Below are positions 1 through 6,334 of a stretch of DNA of 9,819 nt, piece by piece. Below the pieces are notes generated by a model. It made no database searches and was not told the DNA's origin. It saw only the letters and a program-made list of their open reading frames with translations. Position 1 is the first letter of the stretch. Every line of letters starts with the position of its first letter. This DNA comes from CAYYAU01 sp964469765 [NCBI: uncultured Clostridia bacterium] (GTDB lineage Bacteria; UBA6262; WVXT01; CAYYAU01), in the NCBI GenBank assembly GCA_964469765.1, contig CAYYAU010000025.1, positions 1 through 9,819 on the forward strand, read 5' to 3'. Made by a program: the position numbers and the translations under genes.

Positions 1-479
1 CTTTGAATTTTGGATTTTAACTTTATGTATCCATATCCAGTAGCAGGATATATTGGCTTTACTCCTAAGGTTATTAGATATCCGTTTTCTTTTGCTAAAT
101 TTATTCCATACCTTAAAACTTCCAAAAACCTGTTCTCTGGAGCAATCATCTGGTCACAAGGAAGAATTATCATAACCGCATGTTGTTCTTTTATCAGGTG
201 GGAAGCCAGTATTATAGCAGGAGCGGTATTTCTACCGACAGGTTCAACAATAATATTTGAAGAAGGTATATACGGAGTTTGTTTTTTAATAATCTTATCT
301 AAACCTTTTCTTGTTATTACAAGAATATTATTATTAGCAATCCTTTTTATTCTTTTTAAACAAAGTTGAAAAAGACTTTTCCCATTAAATAAAGGAAGAA
401 ACTGTTTTGGAAAATCCTTTTTACTTAAGGGCCAAAACCTTTTTCCCTCACCACCTGCAAGGATAATAAATTTAACCAT
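1..479 (-). CDS. manC: Mannose-1-phosphate guanylyltransferase, ManC/AlgA type (C-terminus outside window)
   Basis: This gene should make GDP-mannose from mannose-1-phosphate and GTP in the cytoplasm, a donor for surface polysaccharide. Reading the minus strand from the ATG at 479 gives 159 uninterrupted residues to the window edge. The nucleotidyltransferase signature is nearly complete: LAGGEGKRFWPLS at 7-19, PKQFLPLF at 24-31, EPVGRNTAPAI at 79-89, LPCDQ at 106-110 with the metal-binding-type Asp109, and PATGYGYIK at 145-153. Two small deviations from the usual motifs are Gln110, where His is common, and Ala146, where Glu is common. The rest of the catalytic domain, and any C-terminal phosphomannose isomerase domain, lies off the window, so mono- or bifunctionality cannot be judged. 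A weak AGG lies 6 nt before the start. It follows the epimerase gene by 65 nt and probably belongs to the same transcript. Assignment to the family is confident. Confidence 0.93.
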   Translation of the reverse strand, partial: MVKFIILAGGEGKRFWPLSKKDFPKQFLPLFNGKSLFQLCLKRIKRIANNNILVITRKGLDKIIKKQTPYIPSSNIIVEPVGRNTAPAIILASHLIKEQHAVMIILPCDQMIAPENRFLEVLRYGINLAKENGYLITLGVKPIYPATGYGYIKLKSKIQ

Positions 480-544
480 CGCTAACCTATTTTTATGTAG
501 GCCGTTCAGAAGCCTCTTGTCCTGTAAATAAACATAGAAATTTT
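480..544. other. Intergenic gap between epimerase and manC, with a shared repeat core
   Basis: This 65-nt gap holds no gene. It carries a 13-nt segment at 507-519 (minus strand CAAGAGGCTTCTG) that recurs with one mismatch in the batC-batD gap. A short AT-only inverted repeat (TAGAAA/TTTCTA, about 535-547) overlaps the epimerase stop codon, but it has no G+C-rich stem and no adjacent T-run, so it does not look like a terminator. No clear -35/-10 pair was found for manC. Confidence 0.5.
507..519 (-). repeat. Copy 1 of a shared 13-nt core
   Basis: On the minus strand this reads CAAGAGGCTTCTG. The copy at 6322-6334 reads CAAGAGGTTTCTG, a single C/T difference. Upstream, both have CAG just before the core (CAGGA here, CAGC there), extending the likeness across one small indel. 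Both copies are intergenic and in the same orientation. Two short copies do not prove a repeat family. Confidence 0.4.
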
Positions 545-1468
545 CTAACGGATTTTATTATTAAACCAATTAATAGTTCTGTTTAATCCAGAAACTAAAC
601 TTACCTGAGGATGCCAATTTAAAACTGCTTTTGCTTTTTTGATATCAAGTAAACTTCTCTGTAGTTCTCCTGCTCTTTTTGGTTTATATATAGGGTCTTT
701 CTTATAATTAGCAATCTTCTTCATTAAATAAAACAGCGTGTTTACAGAAATACTTTTTCCACTTCCTATATTAAAGATATGATTATTTCCTTTTTTAATA
801 GCAAGCAGATTTGCCTCTACCACATCATCTACATAAATGTAATCTCTAATCTGTTTTCCGTCTCCAAATATAAAGACATCTTTATTATCAATCATTTTTC
901 CACTAAAGATAGCAACCACACCTGCTTCTCCGAATGGGTCTTGCCGAGGGCCAAAAACATTTCCGTATCTAAAAATTGTAAATGGTAATCTAAAAATCCT
1001 GTGATAATAGAATATATACCTTTCAATAGATAATTTAGAAATACCATAGGGACTTAAAGGAAAAAGATATGGAAATCTCTCACTAGGTCTTTTTTTGCAT
1101 TCGCCATAGATAACCCCTCCGGAAGAAGCAAATATAAGCTTCTTTGTTTTATACTTTATACAATTCTGAAGAATATTTAATGACCCTATAATATTTACTT
1201 TGGTGTCAAAAATTGGATCCTTTACTGACTTTCTTACATCCACCTGAGCCGCTTGGTGGTTTACTACATCAAATCTGTGACTTTTGAAAATCTTGCTCAC
1301 ACAATCTTTGGTTATATCACAAAAATAAAATTTTGCTTTAGGATTAATATTTTCTTTTTTTCCTGTAAAAAGGTTATCAATAACACTTACTTTGTAACCT
1401 TTTTTTATATATTCATCAACAATATGTGAACCAATAAAACCTGCTCCACCTGTCACTAAAATCTTCAT
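545..1468 (-). CDS. NAD-dependent sugar-nucleotide epimerase/dehydratase, GalE-like (extended SDR)
   Basis: This is a cytoplasmic Rossmann-fold enzyme of 307 residues, normal for the extended short-chain dehydrogenase family that epimerises or dehydrates nucleotide sugars. The dinucleotide-binding loop TGGAGFIGSH is at 6-15, and Asp31 at the end of the second strand favours NAD over NADP. HQAAQVDVRKSV at 71-82 and SSGGVIYGE at 115-123 match GalE-like enzymes, and the catalytic YGISK (YxxxK) is at 141-145. RYGNVFGPRQDP and the RDYIYVDDVV segment further on are typical of UDP-glucose, UDP-glucuronate or UDP-N-acetyl-sugar 4-epimerases. The exact substrate cannot be read from the sequence. The ATG start has a good Shine-Dalgarno, AGGAG, 6 nt upstream. 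It lies 17 nt after the glycosylphosphotransferase gene, so the two are almost certainly co-transcribed, and it would supply a sugar donor to the same pathway. Confidence 0.93.
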   Translation of the reverse strand: MKILVTGGAGFIGSHIVDEYIKKGYKVSVIDNLFTGKKENINPKAKFYFCDITKDCVSKIFKSHRFDVVNHQAAQVDVRKSVKDPIFDTKVNIIGSLNILQNCIKYKTKKLIFASSGGVIYGECKKRPSERFPYLFPLSPYGISKLSIERYIFYYHRIFRLPFTIFRYGNVFGPRQDPFGEAGVVAIFSGKMIDNKDVFIFGDGKQIRDYIYVDDVVEANLLAIKKGNNHIFNIGSGKSISVNTLFYLMKKIANYKKDPIYKPKRAGELQRSLLDIKKAKAVLNWHPQVSLVSGLNRTINWFNNKIR

Positions 1469-1474
1469 CTTCTA

Positions 1475-1479
1475 CTCCT
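1475..1479 (-). promoter_or_regulatory. Ribosome binding site of the epimerase gene
   Basis: AGGAG on the minus strand, with 6 nt before the ATG at 1468. It sits inside the 17-nt gap after the preceding stop codon and fixes the start, which directly precedes the Rossmann beta-strand. Confidence 0.8.
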
Positions 1480-1485
1480 AAGAAC

Positions 1486-2823
1486 CTATAGCCCTTTTCT
1501 TTTTAACACTGTCCATAAAGTTCTTAAAATTATCTCAAGGTCTAAGCCCAGAGAATGTTTTCTCACATAAAGCAAATCATATCTTAACTTATCTTTAGCA
1601 GAGATATCATATTTTGAGCGAACCTGTGCAAGTCCAGTAATCCCTGGCCTAACCTGAAGTCTCTGTACATATCCGGGTATCTGTTTCTTAAACTTTTCAA
1701 CAAAATAAGGTCTTTCTGGTCTTGGACCAACTAAACTCATATCACCTTTTAACACATTTATAAGTTGAGGAATCTCATCAATCCTTGTTTTTCTTATATA
1801 TCTACCAAATCTTGTTACTCTTGGGTCATTCTCCTTAGCCAATGTAGGACCAGTTATTGCTTCTGCATCTAAAACCATAGAACGAAACTTATATAAAGAA
1901 AAAACCTTGCCATCTTTTCCTACACGCTGTTGAGTAAAAAATACAGAACCTTTTGATTCAATCTTTATTATAATTGCCGTAATAACGCTTATAGGTAATG
2001 TAACTAATAGCGTAATTGAAGAAACTAATATATCAACAAATCTTTTCATTAATTCATTTAATCCATAAATGGGTGAGGATGTAACCTCAACAAGTGGAAG
2101 ACCGTTTATATCTTCTCCATTTGTTTTTGTAAGAAATATTTCATATAAATCCGGAATAATTTTAAATTTAATCTCAGGTGCCTGCGAAATAATACCACCT
2201 ATATCCTGATGCTCTTGCGGAGGTAATGCAATGATTACCTCATCAACATTATTGGCCTTAACCACTCTTCTTAGATTTCTATTTTTAAACCTTTTAACCC
2301 CATAATCTTTTTCTTCATTAGTAATAATCCCAACTATATTATACTGCCTTGAAAAATGAGTCTTCAAACTCCAGATAACATTTTCTGCTTCATCACCTTT
2401 TCCAATGATTAAAACATTCTTAGGAATAGCCTTTTTAATCCAAGCAAACAAAATATGAAAAAACGAAATTAAAAAAATATTTACCACCCATGAAATTAAT
2501 ATCACAGAAGTAGGAAAAGCTCCTAATTTATTCCTAATAGAGTAAAAAATAACAAACAGTATTAACGACCCAATAGAAACACCACCTATTGTATTGTCCA
2601 GAATATTTACCATAGTATAACTTTTCTTTGTATTATATAAACCTAAACTATATAAAGCTCCTATCATTATAATTGTAATTACTACAATCAAACTCTTATA
2701 TACACTAAAATTGGTTTCAGGTAACCTTCCTCTAAATCTAATTAGGAAAGAAAGGATTATCCCTCCATTAATTAGAACTGTATCTCCAAGAACTAAAATT
2801 AATTTTTTAATTTCATTTTTCAT
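1486..2823 (-). CDS. Polyprenyl-phosphate sugar-1-phosphate transferase (exopolysaccharide initiating enzyme)
   Basis: This membrane enzyme moves a sugar-1-phosphate from a nucleotide sugar to undecaprenyl phosphate, the first step of lipid-linked glycan assembly. Its 445 residues follow the WbaP/WcaJ layout. There are about four hydrophobic helices (roughly 8-30, 42-62, 78-97, 104-127), a soluble CoA-binding-like Rossmann domain (about 134-245, with VLIIGKGDEAENVI at 137-150), a re-entrant hydrophobic helix at 261-288, and the catalytic domain to the C-terminus. Catalytic-domain motifs are KFRSM at 312-316, TRIDEIPQL at 346-354 with the Asp349-Glu350 dyad expected for this family, VGPRPE at 365-370 and RPGITGLAQV at 392-401. 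The sugar cannot be read from the sequence; glucose, galactose or an N-acetyl sugar are all possible. No clear Shine-Dalgarno precedes the ATG, but it begins just before the first helix and lies about 45 nt below a good promoter. First gene of the polysaccharide unit. Confidence 0.94.
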   Translation of the reverse strand: MKNEIKKLILVLGDTVLINGGIILSFLIRFRGRLPETNFSVYKSLIVVITIIMIGALYSLGLYNTKKSYTMVNILDNTIGGVSIGSLILFVIFYSIRNKLGAFPTSVILISWVVNIFLISFFHILFAWIKKAIPKNVLIIGKGDEAENVIWSLKTHFSRQYNIVGIITNEEKDYGVKRFKNRNLRRVVKANNVDEVIIALPPQEHQDIGGIISQAPEIKFKIIPDLYEIFLTKTNGEDINGLPLVEVTSSPIYGLNELMKRFVDILVSSITLLVTLPISVITAIIIKIESKGSVFFTQQRVGKDGKVFSLYKFRSMVLDAEAITGPTLAKENDPRVTRFGRYIRKTRIDEIPQLINVLKGDMSLVGPRPERPYFVEKFKKQIPGYVQRLQVRPGITGLAQVRSKYDISAKDKLRYDLLYVRKHSLGLDLEIILRTLWTVLKRKGL

Positions 2824-2919
2824 TATGATAGAATTATATAAATAAAAAAGGAAATGATTGATTTAAATTGTATATTATTGATTTCATCCCGTCAAGAATT
2901 AAATCTTATCTATATTGTA
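2824..2919. other. Intergenic gap separating the bat operon from the polysaccharide unit
   Basis: This 96-nt, very AT-rich gap holds a sigma-70-like promoter for the polysaccharide genes. I see no G+C-rich hairpin with a T-run, so the upstream operon may read through, or end by a mechanism not visible here. The 5' untranslated region from the predicted start of transcription is about 35-40 nt. Confidence 0.6.
2867..2895 (-). promoter_or_regulatory. Sigma-70-like promoter of the polysaccharide unit
   Basis: On the minus strand, TTGACG (2895-2890) and TACAAT (2872-2867) are separated by exactly 17 nt. Each hexamer has one mismatch to the TTGACA/TATAAT consensus. Transcription would begin near 2860 and lead into the glycosylphosphotransferase ATG at 2823. 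In such an AT-rich gap a -10-like hexamer alone means little. The TTGACG at optimal spacing, placed in the only substantial gap between two functional groups, makes it convincing. Confidence 0.75.
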
Positions 2920-3654
2920 TTATTTTGGGTAACCTATAGGAAGAATATAGACCGGTTCTAATACATCAGGTAGTTGAAGAAGGGTTTTTACTTTTCCCTC
3001 ATCAAAAGCACCTATAGGAACAGAACCTAAATCCAGTGTTACTGCTTTCAATACAATATTCTGAGCTATATGGCCTGCCTCAAAATTACCATACCTTCTT
3101 CCTCTTCTTCCATACTTATAAGAAATCCTTTCTTCATTAAAACATATAATAACTGAAACTGGAGCTTCGCTTATAAAATACTGTCCCAAACAAGCATTTG
3201 CTAGCTCCTTTCTTAAATCCTCATTAAGAACCTTCTCAATTCTATGGCCTTTTGGTATATATAAAAATAATCCATCTTTTTTAACAACATAAATCTCAAA
3301 AGGATAACACGCTCCTGCTGAAGGCACTGTCCGCGAGGCTGAACTAATCGCATCTAAACTATTTTTCTTTATTCCATAAGCAACCCATAGAATCTGTGAA
3401 AGTTTTTCTATTCTTATATCCTTATTTAAAAAATTACGGACAGAGTGTCTTTTATTAATTGCTTCCTCTAAAGAAACATTCCCTTTTGTATTCGGAGATG
3501 GTAAGGAAATCACTTCCTTCCTGTTCATAAATCCTCCAAAAGAAAAGAATACCAACAATAAACTCAGAAAATACCTAATAAATTCTCCATTATTTTTTTC
3601 AAATTTTATTTTATAACAATCATTTTCTTTTTTATTTAAACTATATTTCTTCAA
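2920..3654 (-). CDS. SagB-type FMN nitroreductase-like oxidoreductase with N-terminal membrane segment
   Basis: A flavin oxidoreductase of the nitroreductase fold, closest by motif to the SagB/ThcOx branch. Motifs on the 244-residue reading: FMN-contact RHSVRNF at 69-75, RTVPSAGACYP at 108-118, GHIAQNIVLKAVTLDLGSVPIGAF at 194-217 (shown as landmarks) and the closing LPIGYPK at 238-244. SagB relatives oxidise azolines in modified peptides, but no YcaO or precursor peptide is visible here, so the substrate is unknown. Residues 26-42 are hydrophobic, suggesting a signal peptide or anchor and an extracytoplasmic domain. The chosen start is TTG at 3654, which has AGGAAGG 6 nt upstream and overlaps batE by 14 nt. 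Met43 (ATG at 3528) also has a strong GGAGG 4 nt upstream and would give a cytoplasmic 202-residue protein with the whole catalytic domain. Both are possible. It is the last gene before the promoter gap. Confidence 0.88.
   Translation of the reverse strand: MKKYSLNKKENDCYKIKFEKNNGEFIRYFLSLLLVFFSFGGFMNRKEVISLPSPNTKGNVSLEEAINKRHSVRNFLNKDIRIEKLSQILWVAYGIKKNSLDAISSASRTVPSAGACYPFEIYVVKKDGLFLYIPKGHRIEKVLNEDLRKELANACLGQYFISEAPVSVIICFNEERISYKYGRRGRRYGNFEAGHIAQNIVLKAVTLDLGSVPIGAFDEGKVKTLLQLPDVLEPVYILPIGYPK
3533..3537 (-). promoter_or_regulatory. Possible internal ribosome binding site for a shorter nitroreductase
   Basis: GGAGG on the minus strand, 4 nt before the ATG of Met43 at 3528. It could direct a form lacking the hydrophobic N-terminus. 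It also simply encodes Gly-Gly in the longer reading, so coincidence is possible. Confidence 0.4.
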
Positions 3655-4381
3655 TATTTTCCTTCCTAATCCAACCTCTAACTCCCTTTTCTTTATAGCC
3701 TATTTCCCACCAATCCCTTTCCTTCTTTATTAAATCCACCTTTATGCCTTCGGGCAACGAAAAACCAAGAGTATAGTCCTCCCCTGGACCACTATAAACT
3801 GGCGATTGTTTCTTTATTACTATCGCTTGTTTATTAATCTTTTCTTTTATTGCTCTACTACTTAACCAAATACCAATTAATATAACTAAAGATATTAGAC
3901 CTATATTTATAATTTTTATTTTTCTGTTTTTTAGAATAATATTTATTCCTACTAATATTATTAAACTGAAATATAATATGCTAAAAATTACAGAAATCTC
4001 ATTCAAAGAAAATATCCCATATACCTTTGAAAAAAATAAAAGAATCGGATTTTCCTCCTGCTGTTCTTTTACAATTGACTTCAGGAAACTTAAGTTATAG
4101 ATTACATCTGGATCCCGTGGAGAAATCCTCTTTGCTCTCTCATAAAAAAGGATAGCTTTTCCTATTTTGTTTAATCTAAAATATGTATTTGCAATATTAT
4201 AATAAACTCTACTATCTTTTATGCCACTATCAATAATGTCAAGATAACAACTCAATGCTTCCAAATATTTCTCTTGCTGATAGAGATTATTTGCCTTGTT
4301 AAGTAATGTCTGAAAATCATTTGAAGATAACAATGCTGTTGAAAAAAACAATATAAATAAAAATATAATAAATTTTTTCAT
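3641..4381 (-). CDS. batE: BatE-like protein: TPR domain, two membrane helices, SH3-like C-terminus
   Basis: This 246-residue envelope protein has a signal peptide or N-terminal helix (1-20), a short TPR region (about 23-105, with the Ala/Tyr/Asn pattern around YYNIANTYFRLNKIGKAILFY at 60-80 and RAKRISPRDPDVIYNL at 82-97), two close hydrophobic helices (about 128-150 and 155-175) and a bacterial SH3-like domain (about 185-246). The SH3 part shows SPVYSGPGEDY at 193-203, WWEIGY at 224-229 and RGWIRKENI at 235-243. This order is that of BatE proteins in Bat operons, where TPR and SH3 modules are taken to be protein- or wall-contact surfaces; the molecular role is not known. It follows batD by 20 nt, with GGAG/GAGAG upstream of the ATG, and its end overlaps the nitroreductase gene by 14 nt. 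Confidence 0.85.
   Translation of the reverse strand: MKKFIIFLFILFFSTALLSSNDFQTLLNKANNLYQQEKYLEALSCYLDIIDSGIKDSRVYYNIANTYFRLNKIGKAILFYERAKRISPRDPDVIYNLSFLKSIVKEQQEENPILLFFSKVYGIFSLNEISVIFSILYFSLIILVGINIILKNRKIKIINIGLISLVILIGIWLSSRAIKEKINKQAIVIKKQSPVYSGPGEDYTLGFSLPEGIKVDLIKKERDWWEIGYKEKGVRGWIRKENIEEI
3661..3667 (-). promoter_or_regulatory. Ribosome binding site for the TTG start of the nitroreductase gene
   Basis: AGGAAGG on the minus strand, 6 nt before the TTG at 3654 and lying inside the 3' end of batE. The motif and spacing are near ideal, which supports a TTG start that would otherwise look doubtful, and implies translational coupling with batE. Confidence 0.65.
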
Positions 4382-4401
4382 TCTAAAACTCTCTCCAGAC
4401 C

Positions 4402-6201
4402 CTATAAATATCTTTCTAACTTTGTTATGACCTCACTAGCAAAAGAAAAATCATTCTTCATTGTATTAATATCTATCTGTGAAGGAGCAAACCTTGCAAA
4501 ATCTGCCTTTTGAAGAAGTTCTTTTAGATGATTTATTAATTCTTCAGGTATATTCTTTTTTATTAACTCCTTTTCTATCACATCTGTTGTAAGAGTCCCT
4601 ATAGAAATTGTAAGTTTATCAGAGATATACTTAAGTAAAGCCTCTGTGAGTTGTTGATAAAACTCGTTTTTCTTTTTAATATTTAGAAAGTTGTAAGCAT
4701 TCTTTAGTCTTTTTCTTGCTTCGGAAGACGCCTTTTTTATTCTAAATGATGCCATATCTTTTTTAATAACTTCCTTTCTTTTATTTATCATCCAAAAAAG
4801 AAATAATCCCATTATTCCAAGCATGTGTGCAAACAAGTAGTAAAAATTAGAAAACATTAATGTAGACTGACTTTTTAATTTAAATTTTGTCTTTATAAAC
4901 CTAATATCACCTTTAAACACCTTTACCTCAGAAGGGCTTAACCCTGGATATACAGGCGCACTGACAACCTTTTTCTCTGAAGGTAATATATTCAAATCAA
5001 GTGGTGCAGTCTTTAAAACTCTATAGGTTTTCGTTTTAGGATTAAAATATGAAAATTCAATTCCTGGAATTGTCAGCTTTCCTGAAGTTTGTGGAACCAA
5101 TATGGTTTTATAGACTTTTGAACCTCCCACTATATAATTTTGTTTTTGAATATTAAACGAACTTACGGTCTCGTACTTTTTAAAGCCAGATACTGGCTTT
5201 AAAGGGGGTAAAGAAACTGTCTTTATATTACCCAAACCAGATATTTTCACTGATAAGGTTATTGGTTCATTAACCTTTCCTTGATTCTTATCTACTGTCA
5301 TAGAGACTTTATATTCGCCCACTGCTCCTGTAAAACCCTTTGGTTTAGAAACCTTTGGTAAAGGCAAAACATTTATAATAATTGGTTGTGTATGTAAAAC
5401 TTTTCTTTTCCCTTCAGAAAAGAAACTTCTAAAAAAATCATCACTAAAGAAATCTTGTGTTGAGAAGTCCTCTACTTTACATTCAAGTTGAGCTGAGCCT
5501 ATTTTATACCTTCCTGAAGAAATTGGGAAAAGCGCTGTCTTTATCTCTGTAACAACATATCTAACACCATCTATAACAGTATTATATGTCCTCTGAGGAG
5601 GAAGGTCCTCTTTCCAGAACCCTGTTGTATCTGGAGGAGAATAATATGGCTGACTTAATAGGTTTATACCGGCCTTTCTATAAAATCTAAATGTAAGAGT
5701 AATCTGTTGATTTACAAAGGCTTTTGTTTTGTCTACAGATACTGTTATAAAAATATCTTTTCTTTTTGTTATCTGGGGTTTATCAGAAGGAACCCCACCT
5801 TTAGGCACAAAAGGGACAGTGGTTTTTTGTTGTGAAGCAGTAACCTTTACTGTAATTGGCTGAGTTGAGAGTGTTTTACCTTTAAACTTTAATGTAATGG
5901 GTGGGATTGTAAATGTTCCTACTCTTTGAGGAACTAATATATAAGTAAAAATAACAGAGGATGTTACCTTTCCATTTATAATAGAAATGTTTTGAGAACG
6001 GCCTGATGAGTATGCAGTAAACCCGTCAAAAGCAGGAATTTTAGGTGTAGGTATAGAACTTACATTCCCTGAGATAGAAACTTGTAAAGTAAGCTGTTCA
6101 TCTAAACTTAATGTGTTTCTATCAACAGTTGCAGTAAAAGTAAGAGCAAAAAGTTTATCTATAAAAATTATTAAAAATAAGATTGAAACAAGTCTTCTCA
6201 T
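4402..6201 (-). CDS. batD: BatD family protein, three tandem extracytoplasmic beta domains and a cytoplasmic helical domain
   Basis: This is a 599-residue single-pass envelope protein. The start at 6201 is preferred because it begins directly with a signal peptide (MRRLVSILFLIIFIDKLFA), although the frame stays open for another 32 codons. Three extracytoplasmic units follow, starting near 22, 152 and 298, each opening with a V-D-[KR] strand (TATVDRNTLSLDEQLTL, TVSVDKTKAFVNQQITL, SMTVDKNQGKVNEPITL). Each is followed later by a strand of the LVP-x5-G-x-(5)-IPP type (LVPQRVGTFTIPPI at about 89-102; LVPQTSGKLTIPGI at about 368-381; a weaker match in the second). A membrane helix lies at about 454-472, and a cytoplasmic helical domain at about 495-599. 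This is the oxygen-tolerance BatD (PF13584) architecture. The biochemical role is unknown, and the name reflects historic aerotolerance phenotypes in Bacteroides. Weak GAAAA precedes the ATG. It follows batC by 150 nt, the largest gap in the operon. Confidence 0.88.
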   Translation of the reverse strand: MRRLVSILFLIIFIDKLFALTFTATVDRNTLSLDEQLTLQVSISGNVSSIPTPKIPAFDGFTAYSSGRSQNISIINGKVTSSVIFTYILVPQRVGTFTIPPITLKFKGKTLSTQPITVKVTASQQKTTVPFVPKGGVPSDKPQITKRKDIFITVSVDKTKAFVNQQITLTFRFYRKAGINLLSQPYYSPPDTTGFWKEDLPPQRTYNTVIDGVRYVVTEIKTALFPISSGRYKIGSAQLECKVEDFSTQDFFSDDFFRSFFSEGKRKVLHTQPIIINVLPLPKVSKPKGFTGAVGEYKVSMTVDKNQGKVNEPITLSVKISGLGNIKTVSLPPLKPVSGFKKYETVSSFNIQKQNYIVGGSKVYKTILVPQTSGKLTIPGIEFSYFNPKTKTYRVLKTAPLDLNILPSEKKVVSAPVYPGLSPSEVKVFKGDIRFIKTKFKLKSQSTLMFSNFYYLFAHMLGIMGLFLFWMINKRKEVIKKDMASFRIKKASSEARKRLKNAYNFLNIKKKNEFYQQLTEALLKYISDKLTISIGTLTTDVIEKELIKKNIPEELINHLKELLQKADFARFAPSQIDINTMKNDFSFASEVITKLERYL

Positions 6202-6234
6202 AAAATTTTCTTTTTTGATTTTTAATTTTTCCCA

Positions 6235-6261
6235 CCATATACTTGTCCGCCATCTATATGG
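6235..6261 (-). other. Hairpin 2 upstream of batD
   Basis: Perfect 7-bp stem, CCATATA (6235-6241) with TATATGG (6255-6261), around a 13-nt loop. The CCACC at 6232-6236 can instead pair with GGTGG at 6270-6274, so two mutually exclusive structures are possible about 35-70 nt before the batD start. There is no T-run in the transcript direction directly after it, so it is not a standard terminator. Confidence 0.45.
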
Positions 6262-6292
6262 GAAAAACTGGTGGCTCCTCATCCGACGCCTG

Positions 6293-6309
6293 TTCACAGA
6301 TAGTGTGAA
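6293..6309 (-). other. Hairpin 1 upstream of batD
   Basis: Perfect 6-bp stem, TTCACA (6293-6298) with TGTGAA (6304-6309), around a 5-nt loop. CTCC (6275-6278) can pair with GGAG (6310-6313), stacking a further 4 bp beside it with a bulge. Symmetric sequence of this size could also be an operator-like site. Confidence 0.45.
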
Positions 6310-6321
6310 GGAGACGACAAG

Positions 6322-6334
6322 CAGAAACCTCTTG
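6322..6334 (-). repeat. Copy 2 of a shared 13-nt core
   Basis: Minus strand CAAGAGGTTTCTG, one mismatch from 507-519, same orientation. It lies at the batC-proximal end of the G+C-rich island, 18 nt after the batC stop codon in the transcript direction. Confidence 0.4.

Noticed and set aside
10-369. 119-codon open frame on the plus strand
   Set aside because: It lies antisense to a clear ManC N-terminus with complete family motifs, and its translation shows no recognisable domain.
530-550. Intrinsic terminator after the epimerase
   Set aside because: The TAGAAA/TTTCTA repeat is purely A/T apart from one base pair and has essentially no loop and no following T-run.
779-988. 69-codon plus-strand open frame inside the epimerase gene
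   Set aside because: Antisense shadow of a well-supported enzyme, with no ribosome site or domain.
2920-3654. Azole-peptide (RiPP) biosynthetic cluster suggested by the SagB-like gene
   Set aside because: No YcaO cyclodehydratase, E1-like partner or small precursor peptide is visible in the window; neighbours are bat and glycan genes.
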